Origin: Spongiimicrobium salis
Lineage (GTDB): Bacteria; Bacteroidota; Bacteroidia; Flavobacteriales; Flavobacteriaceae
NCBI RefSeq assembly: GCF_043678055.1
Contig: NZ_JBHEQA010000005.1
Span: 257,594 to 321,593 of the forward strand
Length of the DNA stretch: 64,000 nt
Reading direction: 5' to 3'
Shown here: piece after piece, positions 1-8,126 of the stretch
Layout of the letters: each line of letters starts with the position of its first letter
Numbering within the stretch: the stretch's first letter is position 1
Position numbers and translations under genes: made by a program
The notes under the pieces: model-generated
Database searches by the model: none
The model's input: only the letters and a program-made list of their open reading frames with translations
Told to the model about the DNA's origin: nothing

Positions 1-768
1 ATGGAACCTCCTATAGGTGCCAGTGCCGAAGAGATTCGTAATGAAAAGGTAAAGGCCTTAAAATCCTTACGTATTATGCGCGATCCGGAAACCTTGGCAG
101 CGCATACCATTCGCGGACAATACGTTGCTGCCGAAATAGATGGTGTACCGGTGAAAGGATATCGGGAAGAAGAAGGGGTAGACCCCAATTCAACCACTGA
201 AACGTATGCTGCGCTCAAATTTTATGTGGATAATTGGCGTTGGAAAGACACTCCTTTTTATGTGCGTACGGCGAAGCGTATGCCTACTAAGGTCACCGAA
301 GTGGTCATTCATTTTAAACAGCCCCATCATCAAGTTTTTGCGGACTTGGATGCCTTTAATAAGAACAACAAACTCATTATTAGAATACAGCCCGACGAGG
401 GTATCCTAATTAAATTTGGTGTAAAGGTTCCAGGGCAAGGTTTTAAAGTAGATCGGGCCAATTTGGATTTTTACTACTCCAGTCTGGAAGAAAACTACGT
501 CATGGAGGCCTATGAAAGGCTGTTGTTAGATGCTATTCAGGGCGACGCTACCCTATATGCCAGAGCAGATGAAGTAGAGGCAGCATGGGAATTCGTAGAT
601 CCCATCCTAAATTATTGGGAAAAGGGGGAAGATGTGAAAACCTATGGGTATTCCGCAGGAGTCTGGGGACCTAAAAATGCAGATGACCTCATTGAGGGGA
701 TGTTCATGTGGCGAAATCCTACAAAACACTTGGCAGATGATGACCCCGGTTTCTGTGTCATTTGCTAA
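1..768 (+). CDS. zwf: Glucose-6-phosphate dehydrogenase, C-terminal part (5' end outside window)
   Basis: This is the C-terminal half of the NADP-dependent enzyme that oxidises glucose 6-phosphate to 6-phosphogluconolactone in the cytoplasm, the first step of the oxidative pentose phosphate pathway. About 255 residues are visible, whereas the family has about 500, so the ATG at base 1 is probably an internal methionine and the Rossmann domain lies upstream of the window. Visible family features are the strand PTKVTEVVIHFKQPHH, RIQPDEGI, the helix with DAIQGDATLYARADEVEAAW and the ending YSAGVWGPKNADDLI. The next gene, pgl, follows after 44 bases in the same direction and encodes the next enzyme, which supports the call. 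Confidence 0.95.
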   Translation: MEPPIGASAEEIRNEKVKALKSLRIMRDPETLAAHTIRGQYVAAEIDGVPVKGYREEEGVDPNSTTETYAALKFYVDNWRWKDTPFYVRTAKRMPTKVTEVVIHFKQPHHQVFADLDAFNKNNKLIIRIQPDEGILIKFGVKVPGQGFKVDRANLDFYYSSLEENYVMEAYERLLLDAIQGDATLYARADEVEAAWEFVDPILNYWEKGEDVKTYGYSAGVWGPKNADDLIEGMFMWRNPTKHLADDDPGFCVIC

Positions 769-812
769 AAACAACTTACTTATTACTCTTTTGAAATAAT
801 ACCTAACACTTC

Positions 813-1529
813 ATGGAATTAAAGATTTACGATACAAAGGCAGATGTGGCCCAATATTTTTCCGCCTACCTTGCACAGTTGATAGCAACGGGAGAAACGG
901 TACATATAGCACTTTCAGGCGGAAGTACTCCTAAGATTGTGTTTGACCGCTTGGCAGCCGATTATGGAGATAGCACGGACTGGTCTAAAGTTCATTTGTA
1001 TTGGGGTGACGAACGTTGCGTATTGCCTACTGACGATGAGAGCAATTATAAAATGACCCTAACACATCTCTTATCTAAAATAAAAATACCAGAAGCCAAT
1101 ATTCACAGAGTGTTTGGAGAAAAAGACCCTAAAGAGGAAGCTGTTAGATACGGAAAACTATTGCAAGATTCTTTGCCTTCGGTCCATAGTATACCCCAAT
1201 TTGATTTGGTGATTCTTGGTATGGGCGATGATGGCCATACCGCATCTATATTTCCACATGAAATTGAATTATGGCATTCAGAAGAATTTTGCGAGGTGGC
1301 TGTTCATCCAGACTCCGGACAAAAACGAATCAGCCTTACGGGAAAAATAATCAATAATGCCAAAAAAGTATCTTTTTTGGTAACCGGAGGGGGAAAAGCG
1401 GAAAAAGTACGTGAAATTTTGAATGCTCAGGGAGATTATACCCAGTATCCTGCCACTTTGGTCGCTCCTACTTCAGGAGATTTAGTGTGGTTTTTAGATG
1501 CAGATGCTGCTTGTGAACTTAAGGAATAG
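813..1529 (+). CDS. pgl: 6-phosphogluconolactonase
   Basis: Hydrolyses 6-phosphogluconolactone to 6-phosphogluconate in the cytoplasm, directly after the Zwf reaction. The 238-residue length is normal for the DevB/SOL type. Motifs seen: SGGSTPKIVFDRL near residue 36, the phosphate-loop type GDERCVLPTDDESNY near residue 69 and GMGDDGHTASIFP near residue 136, all hallmarks of the NagB/Pgl fold. It follows zwf after 44 bases, probably in one transcript. The reverse-strand thioesterase ends 25 bases past its stop, so the two units converge. Confidence 0.96.
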   Translation: MELKIYDTKADVAQYFSAYLAQLIATGETVHIALSGGSTPKIVFDRLAADYGDSTDWSKVHLYWGDERCVLPTDDESNYKMTLTHLLSKIKIPEANIHRVFGEKDPKEEAVRYGKLLQDSLPSVHSIPQFDLVILGMGDDGHTASIFPHEIELWHSEEFCEVAVHPDSGQKRISLTGKIINNAKKVSFLVTGGGKAEKVREILNAQGDYTQYPATLVAPTSGDLVWFLDADAACELKE

Positions 1530-1554
1530 CCTAGTTGCTCCCGCTTTTCCCATA

Positions 1555-2109
1555 TTATTTGGGCAATTTCAATTGTAGATTTTCCTTTGTTAACGAGGGA
1601 AGGTATTTTTCCATCTTAAAAGTGCAATCATCAAATTCGGTACTTCGTGACGAAGCTTGGGCTTTACGACTAATGCTCCTGGCAAAACGGCGTACCCCTT
1701 CCTCATCTTCCAAAATAAGTCCGGGAACAGCTACACTCTTGCCTTGAGCGTCTTTGGCAACCATGGTAAAATACGAAGAGTTACAATGTTTTTTCACTCC
1801 AGAAGTAATGTTTTCCGATTCTACCCGCAAACCAATGACCATAGAAGTTCTACCGGTATAATTCACAGAAGCTTTCAGTGTAACCAATTCTCCTACTTCT
1901 ATAGGATTTAAGAAATCTACTTTATTGACCGAAGCCGTAACACAGTACTGCCGGGAATGCTTGGAAGCACAGGCAAAGGCAATTTGATCCATTAAATTTA
2001 AAATGTAACCTCCGTGGATTTTTCCACTAAAATTGGAATGGGAAGGAAGCATTAATTCGGTAATGGTTACCTGGGATTCTTTTGCGGTCTTGAATTGTTC
2101 CATGGACAA
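1555..2109 (-). CDS. Acyl-CoA thioesterase, hotdog fold
   Basis: A single-hotdog thioesterase of the YciA/cytosolic acyl-CoA hydrolase type, expected to cleave acyl-CoA to free acid and CoA. In 184 residues the N-terminal half holds the hotdog core, with NFSGKIHGGYILNLMDQIAF at about residues 26-45: the family places the catalytic Asn/Asp and the helix in this stretch. SSYFTMVAKDAQGK lies near residue 111. The C-terminal 40 residues are charged and less typical. It converges with pgl and lies 66 bases downstream of rmuC on the same strand, so cotranscription is possible. Chain-length specificity cannot be read from sequence. Confidence 0.88.
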   Translation of the reverse strand: MSMEQFKTAKESQVTITELMLPSHSNFSGKIHGGYILNLMDQIAFACASKHSRQYCVTASVNKVDFLNPIEVGELVTLKASVNYTGRTSMVIGLRVESENITSGVKKHCNSSYFTMVAKDAQGKSVAVPGLILEDEEGVRRFARSISRKAQASSRSTEFDDCTFKMEKYLPSLTKENLQLKLPK

Positions 2110-2175
2110 TATACTTTTCTTGGATAATGTGATTTAAATGTCGCTTTTTTGAAAGACAACTAACAAGCTTTCAAC

Positions 2176-3498
2176 CTATAGGGCATCATCTTGTGCGCGC
2201 TTTAGAATTGATTCCGGAATGGATTTTTTGGCTTTGGCGCCCATTTTCTTCAATTTTTCAATGCTAACGATAATATTGCCACGACCTTCCACCAATTTGT
2301 TCATGGCCCCTTTATATTCGTTCTTGGCTTCGTCCATTTTCTTGCCTACTTTGGTAAGATCATTCACAAAACCTTCAAATTTATCATAAAGCGCTCCTGC
2401 CTGCCGCGCTATTTCTATGGCATTGCGCTGTTGTTTTTCATTATTCCACATGCTGTCTATAGTGCGCAAAGTAGCCAATAGGGTAGAAGGGGTAACAATG
2501 ACAATGTTTTGCTCAAAAGCCTTATTGTAAAGGTGGTTGTCATTGTTGATGGCCACAGCAAAGGCGGGTTCTATGGGAACAAATAACAATACAAAGTCTG
2601 GACTCTCCATTTCATAGAGATCCTCATATTTCTTGGCAGAAAGTTGGTCTACGTGTCGTTTTAAGGAATTAATATGGTCCTTTAAAAACTTTTCCTGCAA
2701 TTCCGCTTCCGCATTTACATAGCGTTCGTAATCCGTAAGCGAAACTTTGGAATCTACAATCATTTTTTTCCCATCAGGCAGATGAATAATGACATCAGGT
2801 AACACACGTGTACCATCTTCCCTGGTAAAACTTTGCTGTACGCTATATTCCCGATCTTTTTCCAAACCGGATTTCTCTAAAACACGCTCCAAAACCAATT
2901 CCCCCCAATTTCCTTGCATTTTACTATCTCCTTTTAAGGCTTTGGTCAGGTTTTCTGCTTCCTGGGTAATTTTGAGGTTTTGATGTTGTAAGTTGAGCAA
3001 TTGCTCCTTAAGTGCGGAATGGATGCTGATATTTTCTTTCTGACTTTCCTCTACTTTCTTTTCAAACAGCTGTATTTTTTCATTGAGCGGCAGCAAAATA
3101 TTCTTAATATTTTTCTGATTTTGCTCGGTAAACTTGCTGCTCTTTTCGTCCAAAATTTTATTGGCCAGGTTTTCAAATTCTTTCGTGAATTTTAGCTGTA
3201 ATTGTGCTACCTCTTCTTTTTGCTCTTTGTTTTTTGCCTCCAGATTTTCCATGTCGGCCTGGTAACGAACGATTTGTTGACCTAAATGCTCCTTCTCGTG
3301 TTGCAAGTTTTCACGATAGGTTTCCCCATCACTTAATTTCTGCTCCAAAAGCTGCACGGTATTCCGCAATTGATCTTCGCGCTCCACTAAGGTGCTTTGA
3401 TCCGATTTGGTCTTCAATTTTTGGATATAAGTGCCCAAAAAATAACCTATTCCAGCGAATAAGAGTCCAATAATAAAATAGATTAAAATACCATCCAT
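2176..3498 (-). CDS. rmuC: RmuC-family DNA recombination protein
   Basis: RmuC proteins limit recombination at inverted repeats and carry a nuclease-like domain; the biochemical activity is poorly defined. The 440 residues start with one membrane helix (about residues 4-22). A long charged coiled coil follows (about 30-190). The conserved RmuC domain (about 190-400) includes QGNWGELVLERVLEKSGL, a DGTRVLPDVIIHLPDGK stretch and DSKVSLTDYERY, whose PDxxxxLPxxxxxxxDSK pattern resembles a PD-(D/E)xK nuclease core. The 5' region (3499-3600) contains one copy of a repeat also found before cobU. Confidence 0.93.
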   Translation of the reverse strand: MDGILIYFIIGLLFAGIGYFLGTYIQKLKTKSDQSTLVEREDQLRNTVQLLEQKLSDGETYRENLQHEKEHLGQQIVRYQADMENLEAKNKEQKEEVAQLQLKFTKEFENLANKILDEKSSKFTEQNQKNIKNILLPLNEKIQLFEKKVEESQKENISIHSALKEQLLNLQHQNLKITQEAENLTKALKGDSKMQGNWGELVLERVLEKSGLEKDREYSVQQSFTREDGTRVLPDVIIHLPDGKKMIVDSKVSLTDYERYVNAEAELQEKFLKDHINSLKRHVDQLSAKKYEDLYEMESPDFVLLFVPIEPAFAVAINNDNHLYNKAFEQNIVIVTPSTLLATLRTIDSMWNNEKQQRNAIEIARQAGALYDKFEGFVNDLTKVGKKMDEAKNEYKGAMNKLVEGRGNIIVSIEKLKKMGAKAKKSIPESILKRAQDDAL

Positions 3499-3512
3499 AT
3501 ACCTGCCTTAGC

Positions 3513-3590
3513 TTTACTCGATAATTGAGATTTGAACCTGACTGCCGTCAGGCAAGTTGTTCCGACACTTAGGTCGAAATAAAAATTGAT
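3513..3590 (-). repeat. Dispersed repeat, copy 1 (5' region of rmuC)
   Basis: About 75 bases here match, with scattered changes, the stretch at 9671-9741. Shared blocks on the forward strand are ACTCGATAAT(T/C)GAGAT at one end and TTGTTCC(G/C)AC(A/G)CTTAG(G/A)TCGAAATA at the other. The first block is a near-palindrome and this copy also carries CCTGAC-TGCC-GTCAGG. Both copies lie immediately upstream of a reverse-strand gene and in the same orientation relative to it. I do not know its function. Confidence 0.6.
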
Positions 3591-3731
3591 TTTTCGTTTA
3601 AAGCTCTATGATCTTGCACCGAGCTAGTTTGCTGTAAAGATATGATTTTGATTATTAAAACAAGGATGGGGTAACCCATGGATTTTAATACTGAATTGCA
3701 AATAAAATCAATTCTCAAAGCGTTCAGAACT

Positions 3732-4526
3732 TTACTTTTTTACTTTAAAAGAGCCAGTATTGGCGTCAAAGGCAATAGTATCTGCAGGAAACAACTGTTC
3801 AAAACTTTTTTGTTCAATAAGTTCGCAGGGTGTTCCAAAATGACTTTGCCCTTTTTCCAGAATGAGCATTGCATCACATAATTGAATGGCTACTTCTATT
3901 TCATGCGTAGTAAAGACAATGGTTTTCTGGGTTTCGTGTGCAATCGCCTTCAAAAGCTTTAAGATGTGTACTTTGTGATATAGGTCCAGATGTGAGGTGG
4001 GCTCATCTAGTAGCATAATAGGAGTATCTTGGGCCAAGGCCCGTGCAATCATCACCTTTTGAAGTTGCCCATCGCTGAGTTCGTAGCATTTTTGATGTTG
4101 CAAATCTTCCAATTGCACCCTGGTTATGGCTTGCTGTATTTTTTCCTTATCAGAAGCACTTAGTGCTCCGATCCAATTGGTATAGGGTTGTCTGCCCAAG
4201 GCAATCAATTCCAAGACCGTTAAATTTTTAGAAGCAATAGGCTCGGTAAGTACTAAACTGAGTAAGGATGCCAATTGCAAGGGGTTATAGGAATTTAGCT
4301 TTTTGCCATGGATTAGAATATCTCCTTTTAAACCGGGTTGAACATTGCCAAGAGTACGCAGTAATGTAGATTTCCCTACACCATTAACGCCCACAATCGC
4401 AGTAAGCGCACCTTGAGGAATAGAAAAATTGAGTTGTTTCCCAATGTGGATTTCTTCGCGCTTGTTCGTATACCCAATAGTGAGGTTTTGGGCTTCTAAA
4501 GTAATATGTTTAGCTGTGATAGGTAT
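3732..4526 (-). CDS. Corrinoid/iron-siderophore type ABC transporter ATP-binding protein, start codon unclear
   Basis: ATPase of a FecCDE/BtuCD-type importer, driving uptake through the permease encoded next to it. Seen: Walker A GVNGVGKST, signature LSDGQLQKVMIARAL, Walker B IMLLDEPTSHLDL and the switch histidine in VFTTHE. Homology runs upstream of the GTG at 4394 (TIGY...IGKQLNFSIPQGALTAIV), a start that would cut off the A-loop and first strands. The frame is open only to 4538. No ATG, GTG or TTG lies between 4395 and 4538. The in-frame ATG at 4550 is followed after one codon by TAG and TAA. ATA at 4526 is a guess at the original start. The protein may be poorly translated, or use a non-standard start, or the gene may be decaying. 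Confidence 0.75.
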   Translation of the reverse strand: MPITAKHITLEAQNLTIGYTNKREEIHIGKQLNFSIPQGALTAIVGVNGVGKSTLLRTLGNVQPGLKGDILIHGKKLNSYNPLQLASLLSLVLTEPIASKNLTVLELIALGRQPYTNWIGALSASDKEKIQQAITRVQLEDLQHQKCYELSDGQLQKVMIARALAQDTPIMLLDEPTSHLDLYHKVHILKLLKAIAHETQKTIVFTTHEIEVAIQLCDAMLILEKGQSHFGTPCELIEQKSFEQLFPADTIAFDANTGSFKVKK

Positions 4527-4576
4527 CGTCTTAAATTTTTACTATTCCATGTCAAAAATATTACTTTTTCCCAGTT

Positions 4577-5608
4577 TTAAAAGACCATCTTCCGTTTTCT
4601 GATCAGAAGCCAGATCACAATGGGAGCGCCAATGATAGAAGTAATGGCATTTATGGGTAAAATATAAGCTGTTGTAGGCAATTGTGCCACGGTATCACAT
4701 AATAATAGAAGAATAGCGCCGTAAATTAGTACTGCCGGGACCAAAACCCGATGATCCATGGTATTGAAGATTTGTCGGGTTAAATGGGGTACGGCCAAGC
4801 CAATAAAGGCAATTGGACCTGCAAATGCCGTAACACTTCCTGCGAGCAGCCCTGTCGCAATAATGATGATCAATCGGTTTTTCTGAATCCCAATGCCTAG
4901 ACTTCGTGCGTAATTTTCACCCAATAGCAATGCATTTAGTGATTTTATGGAAAGAATACTTAAAGAGATGCCCATAAGAATAATGGCAAATAATAAGCCC
5001 AATTGCGCCCAGGATAGATTTCCTACGCTCCCAAAAGACCAATAAATGTACTGTTGCAATTGTTCGGCATTGGTGAAATACGAAAGCACGCTCACGATGG
5101 CGGCTGTAATACTGCCAAACATTAATCCAATGATCAACAAGGCCATAGTGTCTTTTACCTTGGCGGCGACTAAGATAACGGCCAACAAGACCAAAAAGCT
5201 ACCAAGACTTGCCGCAACGGCAAGAGAAACATCGCTGATCAGTCCAAAAGATAAAAACCCTGTGAAAAGCGAAGCGCCCATGATCAATAGGGCCGCTCCT
5301 AAACTGGCACCGGAACTTATACCCAAAACAAAAGGACCGGCCAAGGGATTTCTAAATAGGGTTTGCATTAGAAGGCCACTTAATGCCAGACCACTACCTA
5401 CTAAAATAGCCGTGAAAGCCTTGGGAATCCGGTAATTCCAGATAATATAACTCCACGAATCGTTGGTGGTTGCCTTCCCAAAAAGTGCTCCAAAAGTGTC
5501 TTGTATGGGGATAGTTACCGAACCTAAACTAATATTAATGCCAAAACTAAGTAGTAACACCAATAGTAAGATCAAAAAAGCAGGGCGATATGTTTTAATA
5601 GGATTCAC
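4577..5608 (-). CDS. FecCD/BtuC-family ABC transporter permease
   Basis: Inner-membrane permease of a corrinoid or siderophore importer. At 343 residues it has the usual length, and about ten hydrophobic segments can be counted. Conserved family stretches are NYRIPKAFTAILVGSGLALSG, QTLFRNPLAGPFVLGISSGASLGA, the LGIGIQKNR coupling-loop region, and AFAGPIAFIGLAVPHLTRQ. It starts with GTG at 5608, which directly abuts the TAA of the substrate-binding protein gene, so translational coupling is likely. The ATPase gene follows downstream. The cob genes around it favour a corrinoid substrate (inference). Confidence 0.93.
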   Translation of the reverse strand: MNPIKTYRPAFLILLLVLLLSFGINISLGSVTIPIQDTFGALFGKATTNDSWSYIIWNYRIPKAFTAILVGSGLALSGLLMQTLFRNPLAGPFVLGISSGASLGAALLIMGASLFTGFLSFGLISDVSLAVAASLGSFLVLLAVILVAAKVKDTMALLIIGLMFGSITAAIVSVLSYFTNAEQLQQYIYWSFGSVGNLSWAQLGLLFAIILMGISLSILSIKSLNALLLGENYARSLGIGIQKNRLIIIIATGLLAGSVTAFAGPIAFIGLAVPHLTRQIFNTMDHRVLVPAVLIYGAILLLLCDTVAQLPTTAYILPINAITSIIGAPIVIWLLIRKRKMVF

Positions 5609-6793
5609 TTATTGGATGCGACTAAAAAATACGGGTTGGTGATCGGGCAGCAATTCGGGATGAAAAATATGAATTAGGTCTTTCAAAACCAAATCGGGTT
5701 TGTTGGGGCCGAGTTCAAAAAAAAGGAGTCCACCAGTTGCGCCTTTGGCATTGGTATGGGTATAGATTTTTTGATTCTTAAAAGCGTCAAATTGCTGATA
5801 ATGGGAATTCGCCTCCAGGAGTTCTTTTTGTGTAGCGTGTAGGGACGGATTCAGCCAAAAATCGGCATGCTTTGCTTTTTCCAAAACGCTTTCCACACTT
5901 AAAGAAAGGCTTCCGGTCTCCGTAGTTTCCTTCCATAGATAGTCGGCATGGGCATCGGCTAAAAATTGCGCCATCCAGCTTCCGCCTCCAGCAACGTACC
6001 ATACATCTTTGTATAAGCCTCCATTCATGACCGTAGGCTTTGTATGGGCTTTTTGAGCCAGGGCTTTTACCCTTGTATACGAGGTTTCTGTTTCAGAAAA
6101 AATACGATCGGCCTTGTCTTCCAATCCAAAAAAGGGCGCAAAAAACTTAATCCATTCTGACTTTCCAAGAGGGGTGGCTTCGGTCCAATCGCCATTGTAA
6201 ACCACAGGGATATTGGCCCGTTGAATCGTATTATAGGCCTTATTCTGACTATTGATGCCAAAACCTACGACCAAATCGGGTTGCAGCGAAAGCAGTAGTT
6301 CGGTATTGAGGGCTTCGTTGCTTCCCAATTCTTGAACAAGACCTTTATCGATACGAAGCCTTGTTTTTTCGGACGAAACAAAATCAGTTTGAGGAAAGCC
6401 TACGATTTTTTCATGCACGCCCAAGGCTTCCAAAGCCGGAATGTGTGTGGTTGAAGTAACTACAATTTTATCTACAGGTACAGCAATTATGGCATCATAA
6501 GCATCACGATTCAGCGTCATGGATGCCATTTTGTCTTTTGGAATCAAGGCATAGGTAAAGGCGTCTTCAGCTTCGGCCCATGGGGAAGATATGGTGAGAA
6601 CAGTAAGGCCAGAGGCTTGTTTGGTTATTTGGAAGCCTTTGGCGTATGCTATATTGGATTCTTGGGATTCTTGGGATTCTTGGGATTCTTGGGATTCTTG
6701 GGAAACAATTAAAGTTTCTTTCTTTTCCGATTTACAGGAAAACAGGAGAAAAGTGATCAAGAAGCATTGAAAAAAGAGCGTTTTGGATTTCAT
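5609..6793 (-). CDS. Lipoprotein substrate-binding protein of B12-type ABC importer (BtuF/FecB family)
   Basis: Periplasmic-side lipoprotein that would capture corrinoid and hand it to the adjacent permease. The signal peptide MKSKTLFFQCFLITFLLFSC ends in lipobox LFSC. A low-complexity linker with five Ser-Gln-Glu units follows, then a two-lobed Peripla_BP_2 fold: VVTSTTHIPALEALGVHEKIVGFP, LLLSLQPDLVVGFG, IPVVYNGDWTEATPLGKSEWIKFFAPFFG and VWYVAGGGSWMAQFLADAHADYLW. It has 394 residues. It lies 20 bases after cobC and abuts the permease start. Homologues in other Bacteroidota bind various ligands; the B12 role is inferred from the neighbours. Confidence 0.9.
   Translation of the reverse strand: MKSKTLFFQCFLITFLLFSCKSEKKETLIVSQESQESQESQESQESNIAYAKGFQITKQASGLTVLTISSPWAEAEDAFTYALIPKDKMASMTLNRDAYDAIIAVPVDKIVVTSTTHIPALEALGVHEKIVGFPQTDFVSSEKTRLRIDKGLVQELGSNEALNTELLLSLQPDLVVGFGINSQNKAYNTIQRANIPVVYNGDWTEATPLGKSEWIKFFAPFFGLEDKADRIFSETETSYTRVKALAQKAHTKPTVMNGGLYKDVWYVAGGGSWMAQFLADAHADYLWKETTETGSLSLSVESVLEKAKHADFWLNPSLHATQKELLEANSHYQQFDAFKNQKIYTHTNAKGATGGLLFFELGPNKPDLVLKDLIHIFHPELLPDHQPVFFSRIQ
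6656..6703 (-). repeat. Five in-frame 9-bp tandem repeats (Ser-Gln-Glu codons)
   Basis: Five exact copies of TCCCAAGAA (coding strand) encode SQESQESQESQESQE just behind the lipid-anchored cysteine of the substrate-binding protein. Because the unit is three codons, copy-number slippage would change linker length without a frameshift. Confidence 0.95.
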
Positions 6794-6813
6794 AACATTG
6801 ATGGATCGATGAA

Positions 6814-7380
6814 TTATTTTAAGACCAGGCCTTCGGTAATGGCAAAGGTAGTGCCTTTATTTTCCAGACGTAGCACATGGCCATAATTTAATTGAATGGA
6901 AAAGGAATCTTTTAAGGGAATCTGCTGCAAATGCGCTACTAAAGCACGTATAACTCCGGCATGGGTAATGACAATGGCTTTTTTTGGTTTTTCTTCTTGA
7001 AGTTCCCTAAAAAAATCAATTACCCGCTCCTGTAATTGAAGGTAGGATTCTCCTTCAGGGACGCTGGTTTCCACAAAATTTTCCATCCAAGGGTTGATTT
7101 CCGTTGGAGGAATCGCATTCCAGGCTTGCATTTCCCATTTCCCAAAATGCAATTCCATTAAACGGGCATCATACTGAATAGTGTTGCCAAAGGTTGCAGC
7201 AAGTTTTTTACAACGCTTTAAGGGACTGCTATAAATTTTTGTTTGCTGATCAAAGTTAATTTGATCATGTATTTTTTGGTATTCTTCGGGAAAACTCGCT
7301 ACCAGTGCCAAATCCGATTGGCCATAACAGATGCCTTTGGCAATATCGGGAGTAGTATGTCGGACTAGGTAAATTTCCAT
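6814..7380 (-). CDS. cobC: Alpha-ribazole phosphatase, histidine phosphatase family
   Basis: Removes the phosphate from alpha-ribazole 5'-phosphate (or adenosylcobalamin 5'-phosphate) in the last steps of cobalamin assembly. The catalytic histidine lies in YLVRHTTPD at residues 4-12. The second Arg is in SSPLKRCKKLA, the acid in MELHFGKWE, and the second histidine in VITHAGVIRAL. The start MEIYLVRH at 7380 is chosen because the RHT motif sits at the extreme N-terminus in this family; the frame stays open upstream but runs inside cobS. It overlaps the end of cobS by 16 bases, showing tight operon packing. Confidence 0.9.
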   Translation of the reverse strand: MEIYLVRHTTPDIAKGICYGQSDLALVASFPEEYQKIHDQINFDQQTKIYSSPLKRCKKLAATFGNTIQYDARLMELHFGKWEMQAWNAIPPTEINPWMENFVETSVPEGESYLQLQERVIDFFRELQEEKPKKAIVITHAGVIRALVAHLQQIPLKDSFSIQLNYGHVLRLENKGTTFAITEGLVLK

Positions 7381-8126
7381 AAGGCGATAAGGCTTAGATA
7401 AAAAATAAGTTCGGACAATTGCTGTACGGCTCCGGCGCAATCCCCTGTTTGTCCTCCGATCCATTTTTTGAATTTCCTACCCAAAAAAACCTTGGACAGA
7501 TAAACAGGAATCAGGACGACAAAAACCCATGGATTTTTAAAAAGCAATAAGGGTAGCATTCCAAAAATACCACTAATGACCAACATGCTTAGGGACATGC
7601 TTTTCGCAGCCGGTTTTGCTTTGCTGTCTTCTGTATCCCGGACATACGGGTGTGTGTAAATGAGGGTAGTGGCAATAAAGCGACTTAAAGCATGCCCACT
7701 GATCAGTACTATAGGTATTAAAGCGGTAGGACTATGATAGAGTGCAAAAAACTTTAAGGCTAAAACAGCCAAAATACCAATAACACCATAGGTTCCTAAT
7801 CTGGAATCCTTCATGATCAAAAGAATCTTTTCCTTGGTCCAACCTCCACCAAAACCGTCGCAAACATCGGCAAAACCATCTTCATGAAAGGCTCCGGTAG
7901 TATATATGGTGGCCACCATGCTTAAAAGAATGGCAATTTCTTTAGGAAACAGAAGAGCGGCACCATAAAAGAACAATGCGCCAATACTTCCTACCAAGAT
8001 ACCTATTAAAGGGAAATATTTTGAGCTCTGTCTCAAGTAATCGGGATTGTGATTGATCCATTTTGGACATGGAATCCTCGTGAAAAACATAAGTGCCGTA
8101 AAAAAGATATCGATTTGCTTTTTCAT
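7365..8126 (-). CDS. cobS: Adenosylcobinamide-GDP ribazoletransferase (cobalamin synthase)
   Basis: Inner-membrane enzyme that joins adenosylcobinamide-GDP with alpha-ribazole (phosphate) to give cobalamin. The protein has 253 residues and about six membrane segments. It begins FFTALMFFTRIPCP, the classic CobS N-terminus, and carries the metal-binding acidic motif GAFHEDGFADVCDGFGGGW near residue 80, followed by MKDSRLGTYG. GGQTGDCAGAVQQLSEL near the C-terminus is also family-typical. It overlaps cobT by four bases (ATGA) and cobC by 16. Confidence 0.96.
   Translation of the reverse strand: MKKQIDIFFTALMFFTRIPCPKWINHNPDYLRQSSKYFPLIGILVGSIGALFFYGAALLFPKEIAILLSMVATIYTTGAFHEDGFADVCDGFGGGWTKEKILLIMKDSRLGTYGVIGILAVLALKFFALYHSPTALIPIVLISGHALSRFIATTLIYTHPYVRDTEDSKAKPAAKSMSLSMLVISGIFGMLPLLLFKNPWVFVVLIPVYLSKVFLGRKFKKWIGGQTGDCAGAVQQLSELIFYLSLIALWKFT

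Noticed and set aside
7381..7464. Longer cobC start (MDRRTNRGLRR...)
   Set aside because: It lies wholly inside cobS in another frame, has an Arg-rich composition typical of shadow translation, and the RHT motif belongs at the N-terminus.
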